Source: JBBCJM01 sp037190175
GTDB lineage: Bacteria > Pseudomonadota > Alphaproteobacteria > Rhodobacterales > Rhodobacteraceae
Length of the DNA stretch: 64,000 nucleotides
Direction: 5' to 3'
Assembly: GCA_037190175.1 (NCBI GenBank)
Contig: JBBCJM010000027.1
Span: forward strand, 3,506 to 67,505
Numbering within the stretch: position 1 is the stretch's first letter; each line of letters begins with the position of its first letter. A program made the translations under genes and the position numbers. The notes below the pieces were generated by a model. The model saw only the letters and a list, made by a program, of their open reading frames with translations, ran no database searches and was not told where the DNA came from. Positions 33,129-40,970 of the stretch are shown here, piece after piece.

Positions 33129-33862
33129 CGCTGGCGGGCAGGCGCGTTCTGGTCACCGGGGGCGGCACCGGCGTGGGGGCCGACCTCGCCCGCGGCTTCG
33201 CGGCCGCGGGGGCGCAGGTCGTGGTGGCGGGCCGGCGGATCGAGCCCTTGCACGCGGTGGCCGGGCCCATCGGCGCGCAGGCCGTGGCGGCGGACGTGAC
33301 CGACGAGGCCGGCGTGGCGGCGCTGTTCGCGGCAGTCGGCCCGGTGGACATCGTGATCGCCAATGCCGGCGCGGCGGAGAGCCGGCCCTTCCTCCGCACC
33401 TCGCTGGCCGAGTGGAACGCGATGCTGGCGGTGAACCTGACCGGGGTGTTCCTGACCTTCCGCGAGGGGCTGCGGCAGATGCCCGGCTGGGGGCGGCTGA
33501 TCTGCATCGCCTCCACCGCCGGGCTGAAGGGCTATGGCTATGTCGCGCCCTATGCGGCGGCCAAGCACGGGGCGGTGGGGCTGGTGCGCGCGCTGGCGCA
33601 GGAGGTGGCGCGCAGCCAGGTGACGGTGAATGCGCTGTGCCCGGGGTTCCTGGACACCGGGATGACCGAACGTTCCGTCGCCAACATCGTGGAGAAGACC
33701 GGCCGCAGCCGGGACCAGGCGCTGGCGGCGCTGACCGCCGCCAATCCGCAAGGCCGGCTGGTGCAGCCCGCCGAGGTGACGGCGGCCGCGCTCTGGCTCT
33801 GCCGCCCGGGGGCCGAGGCGATCAACGGCCAAGCCATCGCCATCGCCGGGGGCGAGATATGA
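33125..33862 (+). CDS. Short-chain dehydrogenase/reductase
   Basis: A 245-residue classical SDR. The cofactor motif is VTGGGTGVGADLARGFAAAG (residues 10-29), with NAG in IVIANAGAA and the catalytic Ser/Tyr/Lys in CIASTAGLKGYGYVAPYAAAKHG. The C-terminus has the common VNALCPGFLDTGM and GQAIAIAGGEI blocks. It is translationally coupled on both sides by ATGA overlaps. In the aminobenzoyl-CoA operon it may oxidise or reduce a ring hydroxyl/keto intermediate; this is inferred from position only. Confidence 0.9.
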   Translation: MTLAGRRVLVTGGGTGVGADLARGFAAAGAQVVVAGRRIEPLHAVAGPIGAQAVAADVTDEAGVAALFAAVGPVDIVIANAGAAESRPFLRTSLAEWNAMLAVNLTGVFLTFREGLRQMPGWGRLICIASTAGLKGYGYVAPYAAAKHGAVGLVRALAQEVARSQVTVNALCPGFLDTGMTERSVANIVEKTGRSRDQALAALTAANPQGRLVQPAEVTAAALWLCRPGAEAINGQAIAIAGGEI

Positions 33863-34296
33863 CCGACCCGCTGTCCAAGCGCCGGCTGAAGATGTGGATC
33901 CGCCTGCTGGGCGTGACCCGCGCGGCCGAGGGGCGGCTGCGCGAGTTCCTGCGGGTGAACCACGACACCACCCTGCCGCGCTTCGACGTGATGGCCGCGC
34001 TGTGGCGCCGGCGCGAGGGCATCACCATGACCGAACTGTCGCGGATGCTGCTGGTGTCGAACGGCAACGCGACCGCGGTGGTGGACCGGCTGGAAAGGGA
34101 CGGGCTGGCGCGGCGCACGCCCTCCGAGACCGACCGGCGCACGGTGCTGGTGGCGCTGACGCCCGAGGGGCTGGCCGCCTTCGAGCGGCAGGCCGCCGAC
34201 CACGAGGCCGAGGTGAGCCGCATCTTCGCCGAGCTGACCGAGCAGGAGATCGACCTGCTGGCCGATATCCTGAAACGCATGGGGGGCGCGAAATGA
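33859..34296 (+). CDS. MarR-family transcriptional regulator
   Basis: A 145-residue winged-helix regulator. The recognition region is MTELSRMLLVSNGNATAVVDRLERDGLARR, followed by the wing TPSETDRRTVLVALTPEGLAAFE. It is embedded in the catabolic operon with ATGA overlaps on both sides, so it is made together with the enzymes. MarR relatives in aryl-CoA pathways are released from DNA by the CoA thioester; the tandem TTCAAnnTTGAA element at 30766 is a fitting operator. Effector not determinable from sequence. Confidence 0.92.
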   Translation: MTDPLSKRRLKMWIRLLGVTRAAEGRLREFLRVNHDTTLPRFDVMAALWRRREGITMTELSRMLLVSNGNATAVVDRLERDGLARRTPSETDRRTVLVALTPEGLAAFERQAADHEAEVSRIFAELTEQEIDLLADILKRMGGAK

Positions 34297-35105
34297 CCGA
34301 GCTGGCCGGGCTGAAGCCGCAGCATTTCATCTGGCAGATGCAGGGCCGCGTGGCGGTCGTGCGCCTGGACCGCCCCGAGCGGAAGAACCCGCTGACCTTC
34401 GAAAGCTACGCCGAACTGCGCGACACCTTCCGCGCGCTGGCCCATGCGACCGACGTGGACGTGGTGGTCTTCGCCTCGAACGGCGGCAATTTCTGTTCGG
34501 GCGGGGACGTGCACGACATCATCGGCCCGCTGGTCGGGATGGACATGAAGGGGCTTCTGGCCTTCACCCGGATGACCGGCGATCTGGTCAAGGCGATGAT
34601 CGGGTGCCAGAAGCCGGTGATCGCGGCGGTGGACGGCATCTGCGTGGGCGCCGGGGCGATCATCGCCATGGCCTCGGACCTGCGGCTGGCCACGCCGCAG
34701 GCGAAATGCGCGTTCCTCTTCACCCGCGTCGGGCTGGCGGGCTGCGACATGGGCGCCTGCGCCATGCTGCCGCGGATCGTGGGGCAGGGCAGGGCGGCCG
34801 AACTGCTCTACACCGGGCGGACCCTGGCGGCGGACGAGGGGCTGGCCTGGGGCTTCTGGAACGCGCTGCACGCGGCCGAGGCGCTGGAGGCGGAGGCGCT
34901 GAACCTGGCCGGACGGCTGGCCGACGGCCCGGTCTTCGCCCATGGCATCACCAAGACCCAGCTGAACCAGGAATGGAACATGGGGCTGGAGCAGGCCATC
35001 GAGGCCGAGGCGCAGGCGCAGGCGATCTGCATGCAGACCCGCGACTTCGAACGCGCCTACCGCGCCTTCGTGGCCAGGGAAAAGCCCGTGTTCCAGGGGG
35101 ACTAG
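34293..35105 (+). CDS. Enoyl-CoA hydratase/isomerase family protein
   Basis: A 270-residue crotonase-fold protein. The oxyanion-hole segments are FASNGGNFCSGGDVHDI and DGICVGAGAIIAMASDLRLA; the latter keeps the GAG pattern. The expected catalytic glutamate region reads FTRVGLAGCDMGACAMLPRIVG, atypical for a simple hydratase, so another crotonase reaction such as ring-opening hydrolysis is possible. It overlaps marR by ATGA and lies 1 bp before the acyl-CoA dehydrogenase. In context it acts on a cyclic enoyl- or oxo-acyl-CoA from 2-aminobenzoyl-CoA. Confidence 0.88.
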   Translation: MTELAGLKPQHFIWQMQGRVAVVRLDRPERKNPLTFESYAELRDTFRALAHATDVDVVVFASNGGNFCSGGDVHDIIGPLVGMDMKGLLAFTRMTGDLVKAMIGCQKPVIAAVDGICVGAGAIIAMASDLRLATPQAKCAFLFTRVGLAGCDMGACAMLPRIVGQGRAAELLYTGRTLAADEGLAWGFWNALHAAEALEAEALNLAGRLADGPVFAHGITKTQLNQEWNMGLEQAIEAEAQAQAICMQTRDFERAYRAFVAREKPVFQGD

Positions 35106-35106
35106 C

Positions 35107-36243
35107 ATGGCGGACCGCAGCTTTCTCGACTGGCCGTTCCTCGAGCCCCGCCACCGCGACCTGGCGGCGGCGCTGGAGGCGTGGTGCGCGGCGCATCTGC
35201 CGGTGGACCATGGCGATGTGGACGGCGCCTGCCGCGGGCTGGTCGCCGCCCTGGGCGAAGGCGGCTGGCTGGCCCATTCCGGCGCCGGCGAGGGCGAAAG
35301 TCTGGACGTGCGGACCCTGTGCCTGATCCGCGAGACGCTGGCCCGCCACGACGCGCTGGCCGATTTCGCCTTTGCCATGCAGGGGCTGGGGATGGGGGCC
35401 GTCAGCCTGTTCGGCACGGCCGGGCAGCGGCAATGGCTGGACCGCACCCGGGCGGGCCGGGCGATCGCGGCCTTCGCGCTGACCGAGCCGGGATCGGGCT
35501 CGGACGTGGCCAACACCGCCACGCTGGCCGAGCGGGTGCCGGGCGGGTTCCGGCTGACCGGGGAAAAGACCTATATCTCCAACGGCGGCATCGCGGACAT
35601 CTATGTGATCTTCGCCCGCACCGGCGAGGCGCCGGGCGCGCGGGGCCTCTCGGCCTTCCTGATGCCGGGCGACGCGCCGGGCCTGTCGGTGGCCGAGCGG
35701 ATCGAGGTCACCGCCCCGCATCCGCTGGCCCGGCTGCGGCTGGACGGCGTGATGCTGCCGGATACCGCGCTGATCGGCCGGGCGGGCGAGGGGTTCAGGA
35801 TCGCCATGTCGGTGCTGGACGTGTTCCGCTCCACCGTGGGGGCGGCGGCGCTGGGCATGGCGCGCCGGGCGCTGGACGAGGCGCTGGCGCGGGTGCGCCG
35901 GCCCCGTGCCGGCGGCGGCACCCTGGCCGACCACCAGATGGTGCAGGGCCACCTGGCCGACATGGCGCTGAAGGTGGATGCCGCGGCGCTGCTGGTCTAT
36001 CGCGCCGCCTGGGTCAAGGACATGGGCGCCCCCCGGGTCAGCCGCGAGGCGGCGATGGCCAAGCTCTACGCCACCGAGGCCGCGCAGGAGGTCATCGATG
36101 CGGCGCTGCAGCTGCACGGCGGCGACGGGGTGCGCAGGGGCTTCGCGGTCGAAAGCCTCTATCGCGACATCCGCGCCCTGCGCATCTACGAAGGGGCCAG
36201 CGACGTGCAGCGGGTGGTGATCGCGCGGAGCCTGCTGGGATGA
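35107..36243 (+). CDS. Acyl-CoA dehydrogenase
   Basis: A 378-residue FAD enzyme with ACAD domains in order: helical N-domain, the AFALTEPGSGSDVANTAT beta-domain motif (about residues 121-138), GEKTYISNGGIADIYVIFART, and the C-terminal helical domain with LQLHGGDGVRRGF and YEGASDVQRVVIARSLLG. It introduces a 2,3-double bond into an acyl-CoA and passes electrons to ETF. The operon context assigns it to the ring or open-chain intermediate of the aminobenzoyl-CoA route. The next gene overlaps its stop codon. Confidence 0.92.
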   Translation: MADRSFLDWPFLEPRHRDLAAALEAWCAAHLPVDHGDVDGACRGLVAALGEGGWLAHSGAGEGESLDVRTLCLIRETLARHDALADFAFAMQGLGMGAVSLFGTAGQRQWLDRTRAGRAIAAFALTEPGSGSDVANTATLAERVPGGFRLTGEKTYISNGGIADIYVIFARTGEAPGARGLSAFLMPGDAPGLSVAERIEVTAPHPLARLRLDGVMLPDTALIGRAGEGFRIAMSVLDVFRSTVGAAALGMARRALDEALARVRRPRAGGGTLADHQMVQGHLADMALKVDAAALLVYRAAWVKDMGAPRVSREAAMAKLYATEAAQEVIDAALQLHGGDGVRRGFAVESLYRDIRALRIYEGASDVQRVVIARSLLG

Positions 36244-36659
36244 CCTACCGCCGCCGCATCCAGGTCGAGTTCAACCACTGCGACCCGGCGGGGATCGTCT
36301 TCTACCCCCGCTATTTCGAGATGACCAATTCGGTGGTCGAGAACTTCTTCGCCGAGGTGCTGGGCTATCCCTTCACCCGCATCCACCTGGAAGAACATTG
36401 CAGCGTCCCCACCGTGCAGATCGAGACCGGCTTCACGGCCCCCTCGCGGCTGGGCGAGGTGCTGGAGTTCGCGCTGGTGGTGGAGCATGTCGGCCGCTCC
36501 AGCGTCCGCTTCGTCCAGACCGCCAGCGCCGGGGGGCAGCAGAAGCTGCGGGCGGCGCTGACCCTGGTCTGGGTCGCGCCCGGCGGGCGGGCCGCGCCCT
36601 GGCCCGAGGCGATCCGCCAGAAGATGATCGCGTTCATGGAGACGGACGATGGCGCATGA
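36240..36659 (+). CDS. Acyl-CoA thioesterase, 4-hydroxybenzoyl-CoA thioesterase type
   Basis: A 139-residue hotdog-fold protein. The 4HBT signature is FNHCDPAGIVFYPRYFEMTN (residues 11-30), with the catalytic aspartate D15. Such enzymes hydrolyse aryl-CoA esters. A thioesterase within a CoA-dependent aromatic pathway is usually a relief valve that frees CoA from dead-end aryl-CoA. It is coupled by ATGA to the acyl-CoA dehydrogenase and overlaps the RidA gene by 11 bp. Confidence 0.9.
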   Translation: MTYRRRIQVEFNHCDPAGIVFYPRYFEMTNSVVENFFAEVLGYPFTRIHLEEHCSVPTVQIETGFTAPSRLGEVLEFALVVEHVGRSSVRFVQTASAGGQQKLRAALTLVWVAPGGRAAPWPEAIRQKMIAFMETDDGA

Positions 36660-37047
36660 GATCCTGCATCCCCGGACCTGGAAGGCGACGCCGGGCTATT
36701 CCAACGGCATCGCCGCCCGCGGGCGCATGGTCTTCACCGGCGGGATGATCGGCTGGAACGGCCAGCAGGAATTCGAGACCGACGATTTCGCCGGCCAGGT
36801 GCGCGCCGCGCTGGCGGCCATCGTCGCGGTGCTGGCCGAGGCGGGTGCGCGCCCCGAGCATCTGGTGCGCCTGACCTGGTACGTCACCGACAAGCGCGAA
36901 TACCTCGCCAGCCTCAAGGAGATCGGCCGCGCCTACAAGGAGGTGATCGGCCGCCACTATCCGGCGATGGCGCTGGTGCAGGTGGTGGCGCTGGTCGAGG
37001 ACCGCGCCAAGGTCGAGATCGAGGCCACCGCCGTCGTCCCCGAATGA
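36649..37047 (+). CDS. RidA family protein (enamine/imine deaminase) 2
   Basis: A 132-residue RidA-like protein with YSNGIAARGRMVFTGGMIGWNG and the C-terminal YPAMALVQVVALVEDRAKVEIEATAVVP. It belongs to the subgroup found in aminobenzoyl-CoA and related aromatic amine clusters. The ring amine of 2-aminobenzoyl-CoA ends as an enamine/imine after reduction; a RidA protein that speeds its hydrolysis, releasing ammonia, fits well. This is inference. It overlaps the thioesterase gene by 11 bp and the next open frame by ATGA. Confidence 0.88.
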   Translation: MAHEILHPRTWKATPGYSNGIAARGRMVFTGGMIGWNGQQEFETDDFAGQVRAALAAIVAVLAEAGARPEHLVRLTWYVTDKREYLASLKEIGRAYKEVIGRHYPAMALVQVVALVEDRAKVEIEATAVVPE

Positions 37048-37076
37048 CAGATGCATCGCAGAGGGAGACTAGGCCC

Positions 37077-38714
37077 ATGCTTGGACCGACCGGCCATACC
37101 GACGGCTTCACCCGCGACCGGCTGCCGCCCTTCGCGGAATGGCCTGCGCTGACCCTTGCCGGGTTCGACTATCCCGAATGGCTGAACATCGGCGTCGAAC
37201 TGACCGACCGCATGGTGGAGAAGGGCTTCGGCGACCATACCGCGCTGATCGGCAACGGGCGGGTGCGCACCTACAAGGAACTGACCGACTGGACCAACCG
37301 CATCGCCCATGCCATGGTCGAGGACTATGGCGTGCGGCCGGGCAACCGGGTGCTGATCCGCTCGGCCAACAATCCGGCGATGGTGGCCTGCTGGCTGGCG
37401 GCGACCAAGGCCGGCGCGGTCGTGGTCAACACCATGCCGATGCTGCGCGCGGGCGAACTGGCCAAGATGGTGGACAAGGCCCAGATCACCCATGCGCTCT
37501 GCGACACCCGGCTGATGGAGGAACTGGCGCTGTGCCGGAGGGACAGCGCCTTCCTGAACACCGTGGTGGGCTTCGACGGCAGCGCCAACCACGACGCCGA
37601 CCTGGACCGCGCGGCGCTGAGAAAGCCGGTGCGGTTCGAGGCCGTGCGCACGGGGCGCGACGATGTGGCGCTTCTGGGCTTCACCTCGGGCACCACGGGC
37701 GAGGCCAAGGCGACCATGCATTTCCACCGCGACCTGCTGATCATCGCCGATGGCTATGCCCGCGAGATCCTGCAGGTGACGCCCGAGGACGTGTTCATCG
37801 GCAGCCCGCCCCTGGCCTTCACCTTCGGGCTGGGGGGCCTCGCGGTCTTTCCGCTGCGCTTCGGGGCCACGGCGGCGCTCTTGGAACAGGCCAGCCCGCC
37901 GAACATGGTCGAGATGATCCAGACCCACCGCGCCACCGTCTGCTTCACCGCGCCGACCGCCTATCGGGTGATGCTGAAGGCGATGGACGAGGGGGCGGAT
38001 CTCTCCAGCCTGCGCGCCGCCGTCTCGGCTGGCGAGACCCTGCCGGCCCCGGTCTATGAGGAATGGCAGCAGAAGACCGGCAAGCCGATGCTGGACGGGA
38101 TCGGCGCCACCGAGATGCTGCACATCTTCATCACCAACCGCTTCGACGACCACCGGCCCGGCTGCACCGGCAGGCCGGTCTCGGGTTACGAGGCGCGGAT
38201 CGTGGGCGACGACATGCAGGAACTGCCGCGCGGCGAGGTCGGGCGCCTGGCGGTGCGCGGCCCGACCGGCTGCCGCTATCTGGCCGACGCCCGGCAGCGG
38301 GCCTATGTGCGCGACGGCTGGAACCTGACCGGCGATGCCTTCTGGCAGGACGAGGCCGGCTATTTCCACTTCGCCGCCCGCACCGACGACATGATCCTGT
38401 CGGCCGGCTACAACATCGCCGGGCCCGAGGTCGAGGCGGCGCTGCTGTCGCATCCGGCGGTGCAGGAATGCGCGGTGGTCGGCGCCCCGGACGAGGAACG
38501 CGGCCAGATCGTGCAGGCCCATGTGGTGCTGGCGCCGGGGCACAGGGGCGATGCGGCGATGGCCAAGGCATTGCAGGACCATGTGAAAAAGGTGATCGCG
38601 CCCTTCAAGTACCCGCGCAGCGTGGTCTTCGCCCCGGCGCTGCCAAAGACCCCCACCGGCAAGATCCAGCGGTTCCAGCTGCGCGGCGGCGCGGGGAAGA
38701 AGCACCCCGGCTGA
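37077..38714 (+). CDS. 2-aminobenzoate-CoA ligase (aryl-CoA synthetase)
   Basis: A 545-residue AMP-forming acyl-CoA synthetase. The P-loop-like motif is LGFTSGTTGEAKATMHFHRD, followed by the adenylate motif LDGIGATEMLHIFITNRF and the hinge/C-domain YFHFAARTDDMILSAGYNIAG with the catalytic lysine in KTPTGKIQRFQLR. Similarity pattern is that of benzoate/2-aminobenzoate-CoA ligases. It activates anthranilate for the monooxygenase/reductase at 30843. The start at 37077 has GAGGGAGA 8 bp upstream; the ATG at 37044, which overlaps the RidA stop, would add 11 residues without a ribosome-binding site. Last gene of the operon. Confidence 0.9.
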   Translation: MLGPTGHTDGFTRDRLPPFAEWPALTLAGFDYPEWLNIGVELTDRMVEKGFGDHTALIGNGRVRTYKELTDWTNRIAHAMVEDYGVRPGNRVLIRSANNPAMVACWLAATKAGAVVVNTMPMLRAGELAKMVDKAQITHALCDTRLMEELALCRRDSAFLNTVVGFDGSANHDADLDRAALRKPVRFEAVRTGRDDVALLGFTSGTTGEAKATMHFHRDLLIIADGYAREILQVTPEDVFIGSPPLAFTFGLGGLAVFPLRFGATAALLEQASPPNMVEMIQTHRATVCFTAPTAYRVMLKAMDEGADLSSLRAAVSAGETLPAPVYEEWQQKTGKPMLDGIGATEMLHIFITNRFDDHRPGCTGRPVSGYEARIVGDDMQELPRGEVGRLAVRGPTGCRYLADARQRAYVRDGWNLTGDAFWQDEAGYFHFAARTDDMILSAGYNIAGPEVEAALLSHPAVQECAVVGAPDEERGQIVQAHVVLAPGHRGDAAMAKALQDHVKKVIAPFKYPRSVVFAPALPKTPTGKIQRFQLRGGAGKKHPG

Positions 38715-38731
38715 ATTGTCCCCCGGGTCAC

Positions 38732-38937
38732 AGCAGCGCCGCCACCTTCCTGGCCGTGGCCCGGGCCGAGAACGGGTTCTGGCCGGTCGGCGGACAACAT
38801 CTTCGTCTCGGACAGGTTCAAGTTCCCGGAGTTCCGGGTCACCACCTTCCGCGAAGGGGCTGGCCGCCATCCGGGACGCGCATCGCGGCGCAGGCGAGGG
38901 GGCAGCCCCCGCGGCCTATGGCACCGGGTCGGCCTGA
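38732..38937 (+). pseudogene. Decayed coding fragment with two frameshifts
   Basis: The 201-bp gap after the CoA ligase shows coding-like third-position GC in three successive plus frames: ATFLAVARAENGFWPVGG (from 38732), then DNIFVSDRFKFPEFRVTTFRE (from 38793), then GLAAIRDAHRGAGEGAAPAAYG ending at TGA 38937. One ancestral protein end broken by two frameshifts explains this. The parent family was not recognised. Its end overlaps the 3' end of the convergent glycosyltransferase gene by 22 bp. Confidence 0.35.
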
Positions 38938-40202
38938 TAGGCGTCGTAGCGGCCGCGGAAATGCTCGAAGACGGCCAGCGTCCGGCGGGCGATGCCGGTC
39001 CAGCCGAAGGCGCGGCGGGCGAAGCGGGCGCCCTCGACCGCCAGCGCCTCGCGCAGGCGGGGATATTGCAGCGGCATGTTGACCATGGCGGCGAATTCCG
39101 CCGGCCGCTTGGGGTCGGCGACCAGCGCGTGCCGGCCGAATTCGACCTGTTCGTGCAGCCCGCCGTGGACCGTCATCACCGTGGGCGTGCCGCAGGCCAT
39201 CGCCTCGACCGCCGTCATGCCGAAGGGCTCATAGCGCGAGGGCAGCGCGAAGACGCCGGGGGCGCGGTAATGGTCGGCCAGATCCTCGTCGGGCACATAG
39301 CCGCGCCAGTCGACCGCCCCGGCCACGCCCGCCTCGGCGGCCACCGCCTTCCACTGGGCGAGCAGCGCCAGGTCGGCCTCGGAATTCGCCCCCGCCGCCA
39401 GCACCAGCCGCGCCTCGGGCTGCAATTCGCGCAGGGCCGGCAGCGCCTGGATGATCAGGTCGTATCCCTTGTTCTCGGCCGCGCGGCCGACGACATAGAC
39501 ATCCGACGGCCCCATGTTCAGCCGCTCGCGCGCCGCGGCCACCTTCTGGGGCGTGGCCGGGGTGAAGCGGTTCTCGTCGATCCCGGGCGGGATCATGGTG
39601 ATGTGCTCGCGCGGCAGCGCGTATTCCTCGGCGATCAGGTCCACCTGCTGTTCCGAGGTGGCGATGATGTGGTCGCAGTTGCGGTAGAGGACGAATTCCC
39701 GCTGGATGCGCTCGTCGAACCGATAGCCTGCCATCTCCTCGGGGTCGGCGCCCGCCATGTCGTGCTTCTTCCACCAGCCCAGCGAATGGGGGGTGTGGAT
39801 ATGGGGGATCTGCAGTTCCTCGGCGATCTTCTGGCCGCAGACGCCGGCGTCCCAGTAGTGGCTGTTCACCACGTCGTAGCGCAGCTTGCGGCGGCGGATG
39901 GCGGCCAGCGCGTTGGTGATGAAATCGCCGTACCAGTCGTGCATGTCCTCCTTGCGGATGAAGCCGCGGCCGCCGAAGGGGATGCGCCGGATGCGCAGGT
40001 TGTCGTTGATGATGTCCTCGGCCGGCTGGTCCTCGAAGCGGCGGGTCATCACGTCGACCCGGTAGCCCAGCCGGGCGAACCGCTTGGCCAGTTCCAGCAC
40101 GAAGACCACCTGGCCGCCGGTGTCGGGCTTGCCCAGCTCGGGCGAGCCCGCGACATAGCCGTGCAGCGAAATCATCAACAGCGAACCGATGGGCTGGGGC
40201 AT
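38916..40202 (-). CDS. Glycosyltransferase of the mannosylfructose-phosphate synthase/sucrose-phosphate synthase type (GT4)
   Basis: A 428-residue GT-B glycosyltransferase. The N-terminal MISLHGYVAGSPELGKPDTGGQVVFVLELAKR, VVNSHYWDAGV and HTPHSLGWWKK segments are those of sucrose-phosphate synthase-like enzymes; the nucleotide-sugar EX7E motif is SRYEPFGMTAVEAM. From memory it resembles Agrobacterium MfpsA, which joins GDP-mannose and fructose-6-phosphate, including the C-terminal WTGIA segment. The downstream position follows the phosphatase gene in an operon GH32-like, phosphatase, glycosyltransferase. The product is probably a compatible-solute or storage disaccharide; mannose versus glucose donor cannot be settled by eye. 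Confidence 0.85.
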   Translation of the reverse strand: MPQPIGSLLMISLHGYVAGSPELGKPDTGGQVVFVLELAKRFARLGYRVDVMTRRFEDQPAEDIINDNLRIRRIPFGGRGFIRKEDMHDWYGDFITNALAAIRRRKLRYDVVNSHYWDAGVCGQKIAEELQIPHIHTPHSLGWWKKHDMAGADPEEMAGYRFDERIQREFVLYRNCDHIIATSEQQVDLIAEEYALPREHITMIPPGIDENRFTPATPQKVAAARERLNMGPSDVYVVGRAAENKGYDLIIQALPALRELQPEARLVLAAGANSEADLALLAQWKAVAAEAGVAGAVDWRGYVPDEDLADHYRAPGVFALPSRYEPFGMTAVEAMACGTPTVMTVHGGLHEQVEFGRHALVADPKRPAEFAAMVNMPLQYPRLREALAVEGARFARRAFGWTGIARRTLAVFEHFRGRYDAYQADPVP

Positions 40203-40232
40203 CCCCTCTCCTCTCTCCTTTTCGCGGCGCTG

Positions 40233-40970
40233 TCAGCCGGGCAGGATGCCCAGCGCAATGAGCCCTTCCAGGACGCCTGCCGCATAGGGCGCCCGCGCGT
40301 GATAGCTCGTGGCGGGGGGCATGGCCTGGGTCAGTTCCGGCCGGGCATTGCCGACGGCGATGGCGCGGGCCCCCACCTTGAACATAGCGAGATCGTTGCC
40401 CGAGTCACCCGCAGCCACCACCCGATCTGCCGGAATGCCCAGTTTTTCGGCAAGAAACCGCGTCGCGGTGTCCTTGCCGGCACCCGGGGCCAGCAGGTCG
40501 AGGTCGCTTTCGCCCGAAAACACCGCCCGCACCGGCAGGCCGGCGGCGGCCAGCGCGGCCAGCACCCGGGCGCGGGCCGCGGGGCCGGGCACGGCGAAGC
40601 TGGCCTTGGCGGCGGACTGGAACTCGGCGGCATGGGGGGTGAAGCCCATCCCGGCGACCAGGGCGAAGACGGCATCGCGCGGCCAGGTGTCGAAGCGGGC
40701 GGACCAGTCCGCCGCCCAGGCGCCGCCGATGCGGATCTCGGTGCCCATGGCGGTGATCACCGCGGCCGGCGCGAAATCCGCGGGAAATTCCTGCGCCAGC
40801 GTGGCATCGACGCTGGCGGAGGGGCGCGAGGAATTCAGCGCCAGCCGGATCCGGTCGGGGTGGCGCGCGAGGGCCGACCACAGCCGGTCCAGCGCCGCCC
40901 TGTCGCCGGTCAGCGTGCCGTCGATGTCGCTGACCAGAAGCCAGGGCCCGCCTGCGGCCCCGCCGCTCAT
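40233..40970 (-). CDS. HAD-IIB phosphatase, mannosylfructose/sucrose-phosphate phosphatase type
   Basis: A 245-residue HAD phosphatase. The nucleophile motif is LVSDIDGTLTGD (about residues 12-23), motif II serine is in LALNSSRPSASV, and the acidic motif is GDSGNDLAMFKVG. The IIB cap lies between. It would remove the 6-phosphate from the disaccharide phosphate made by the neighbouring glycosyltransferase. Its ATG overlaps the stop of the GH32-like gene (ATGA) and it ends 30 bp before the glycosyltransferase start, indicating one transcript. Confidence 0.88.
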   Translation of the reverse strand: MSGGAAGGPWLLVSDIDGTLTGDRAALDRLWSALARHPDRIRLALNSSRPSASVDATLAQEFPADFAPAAVITAMGTEIRIGGAWAADWSARFDTWPRDAVFALVAGMGFTPHAAEFQSAAKASFAVPGPAARARVLAALAAAGLPVRAVFSGESDLDLLAPGAGKDTATRFLAEKLGIPADRVVAAGDSGNDLAMFKVGARAIAVGNARPELTQAMPPATSYHARAPYAAGVLEGLIALGILPG

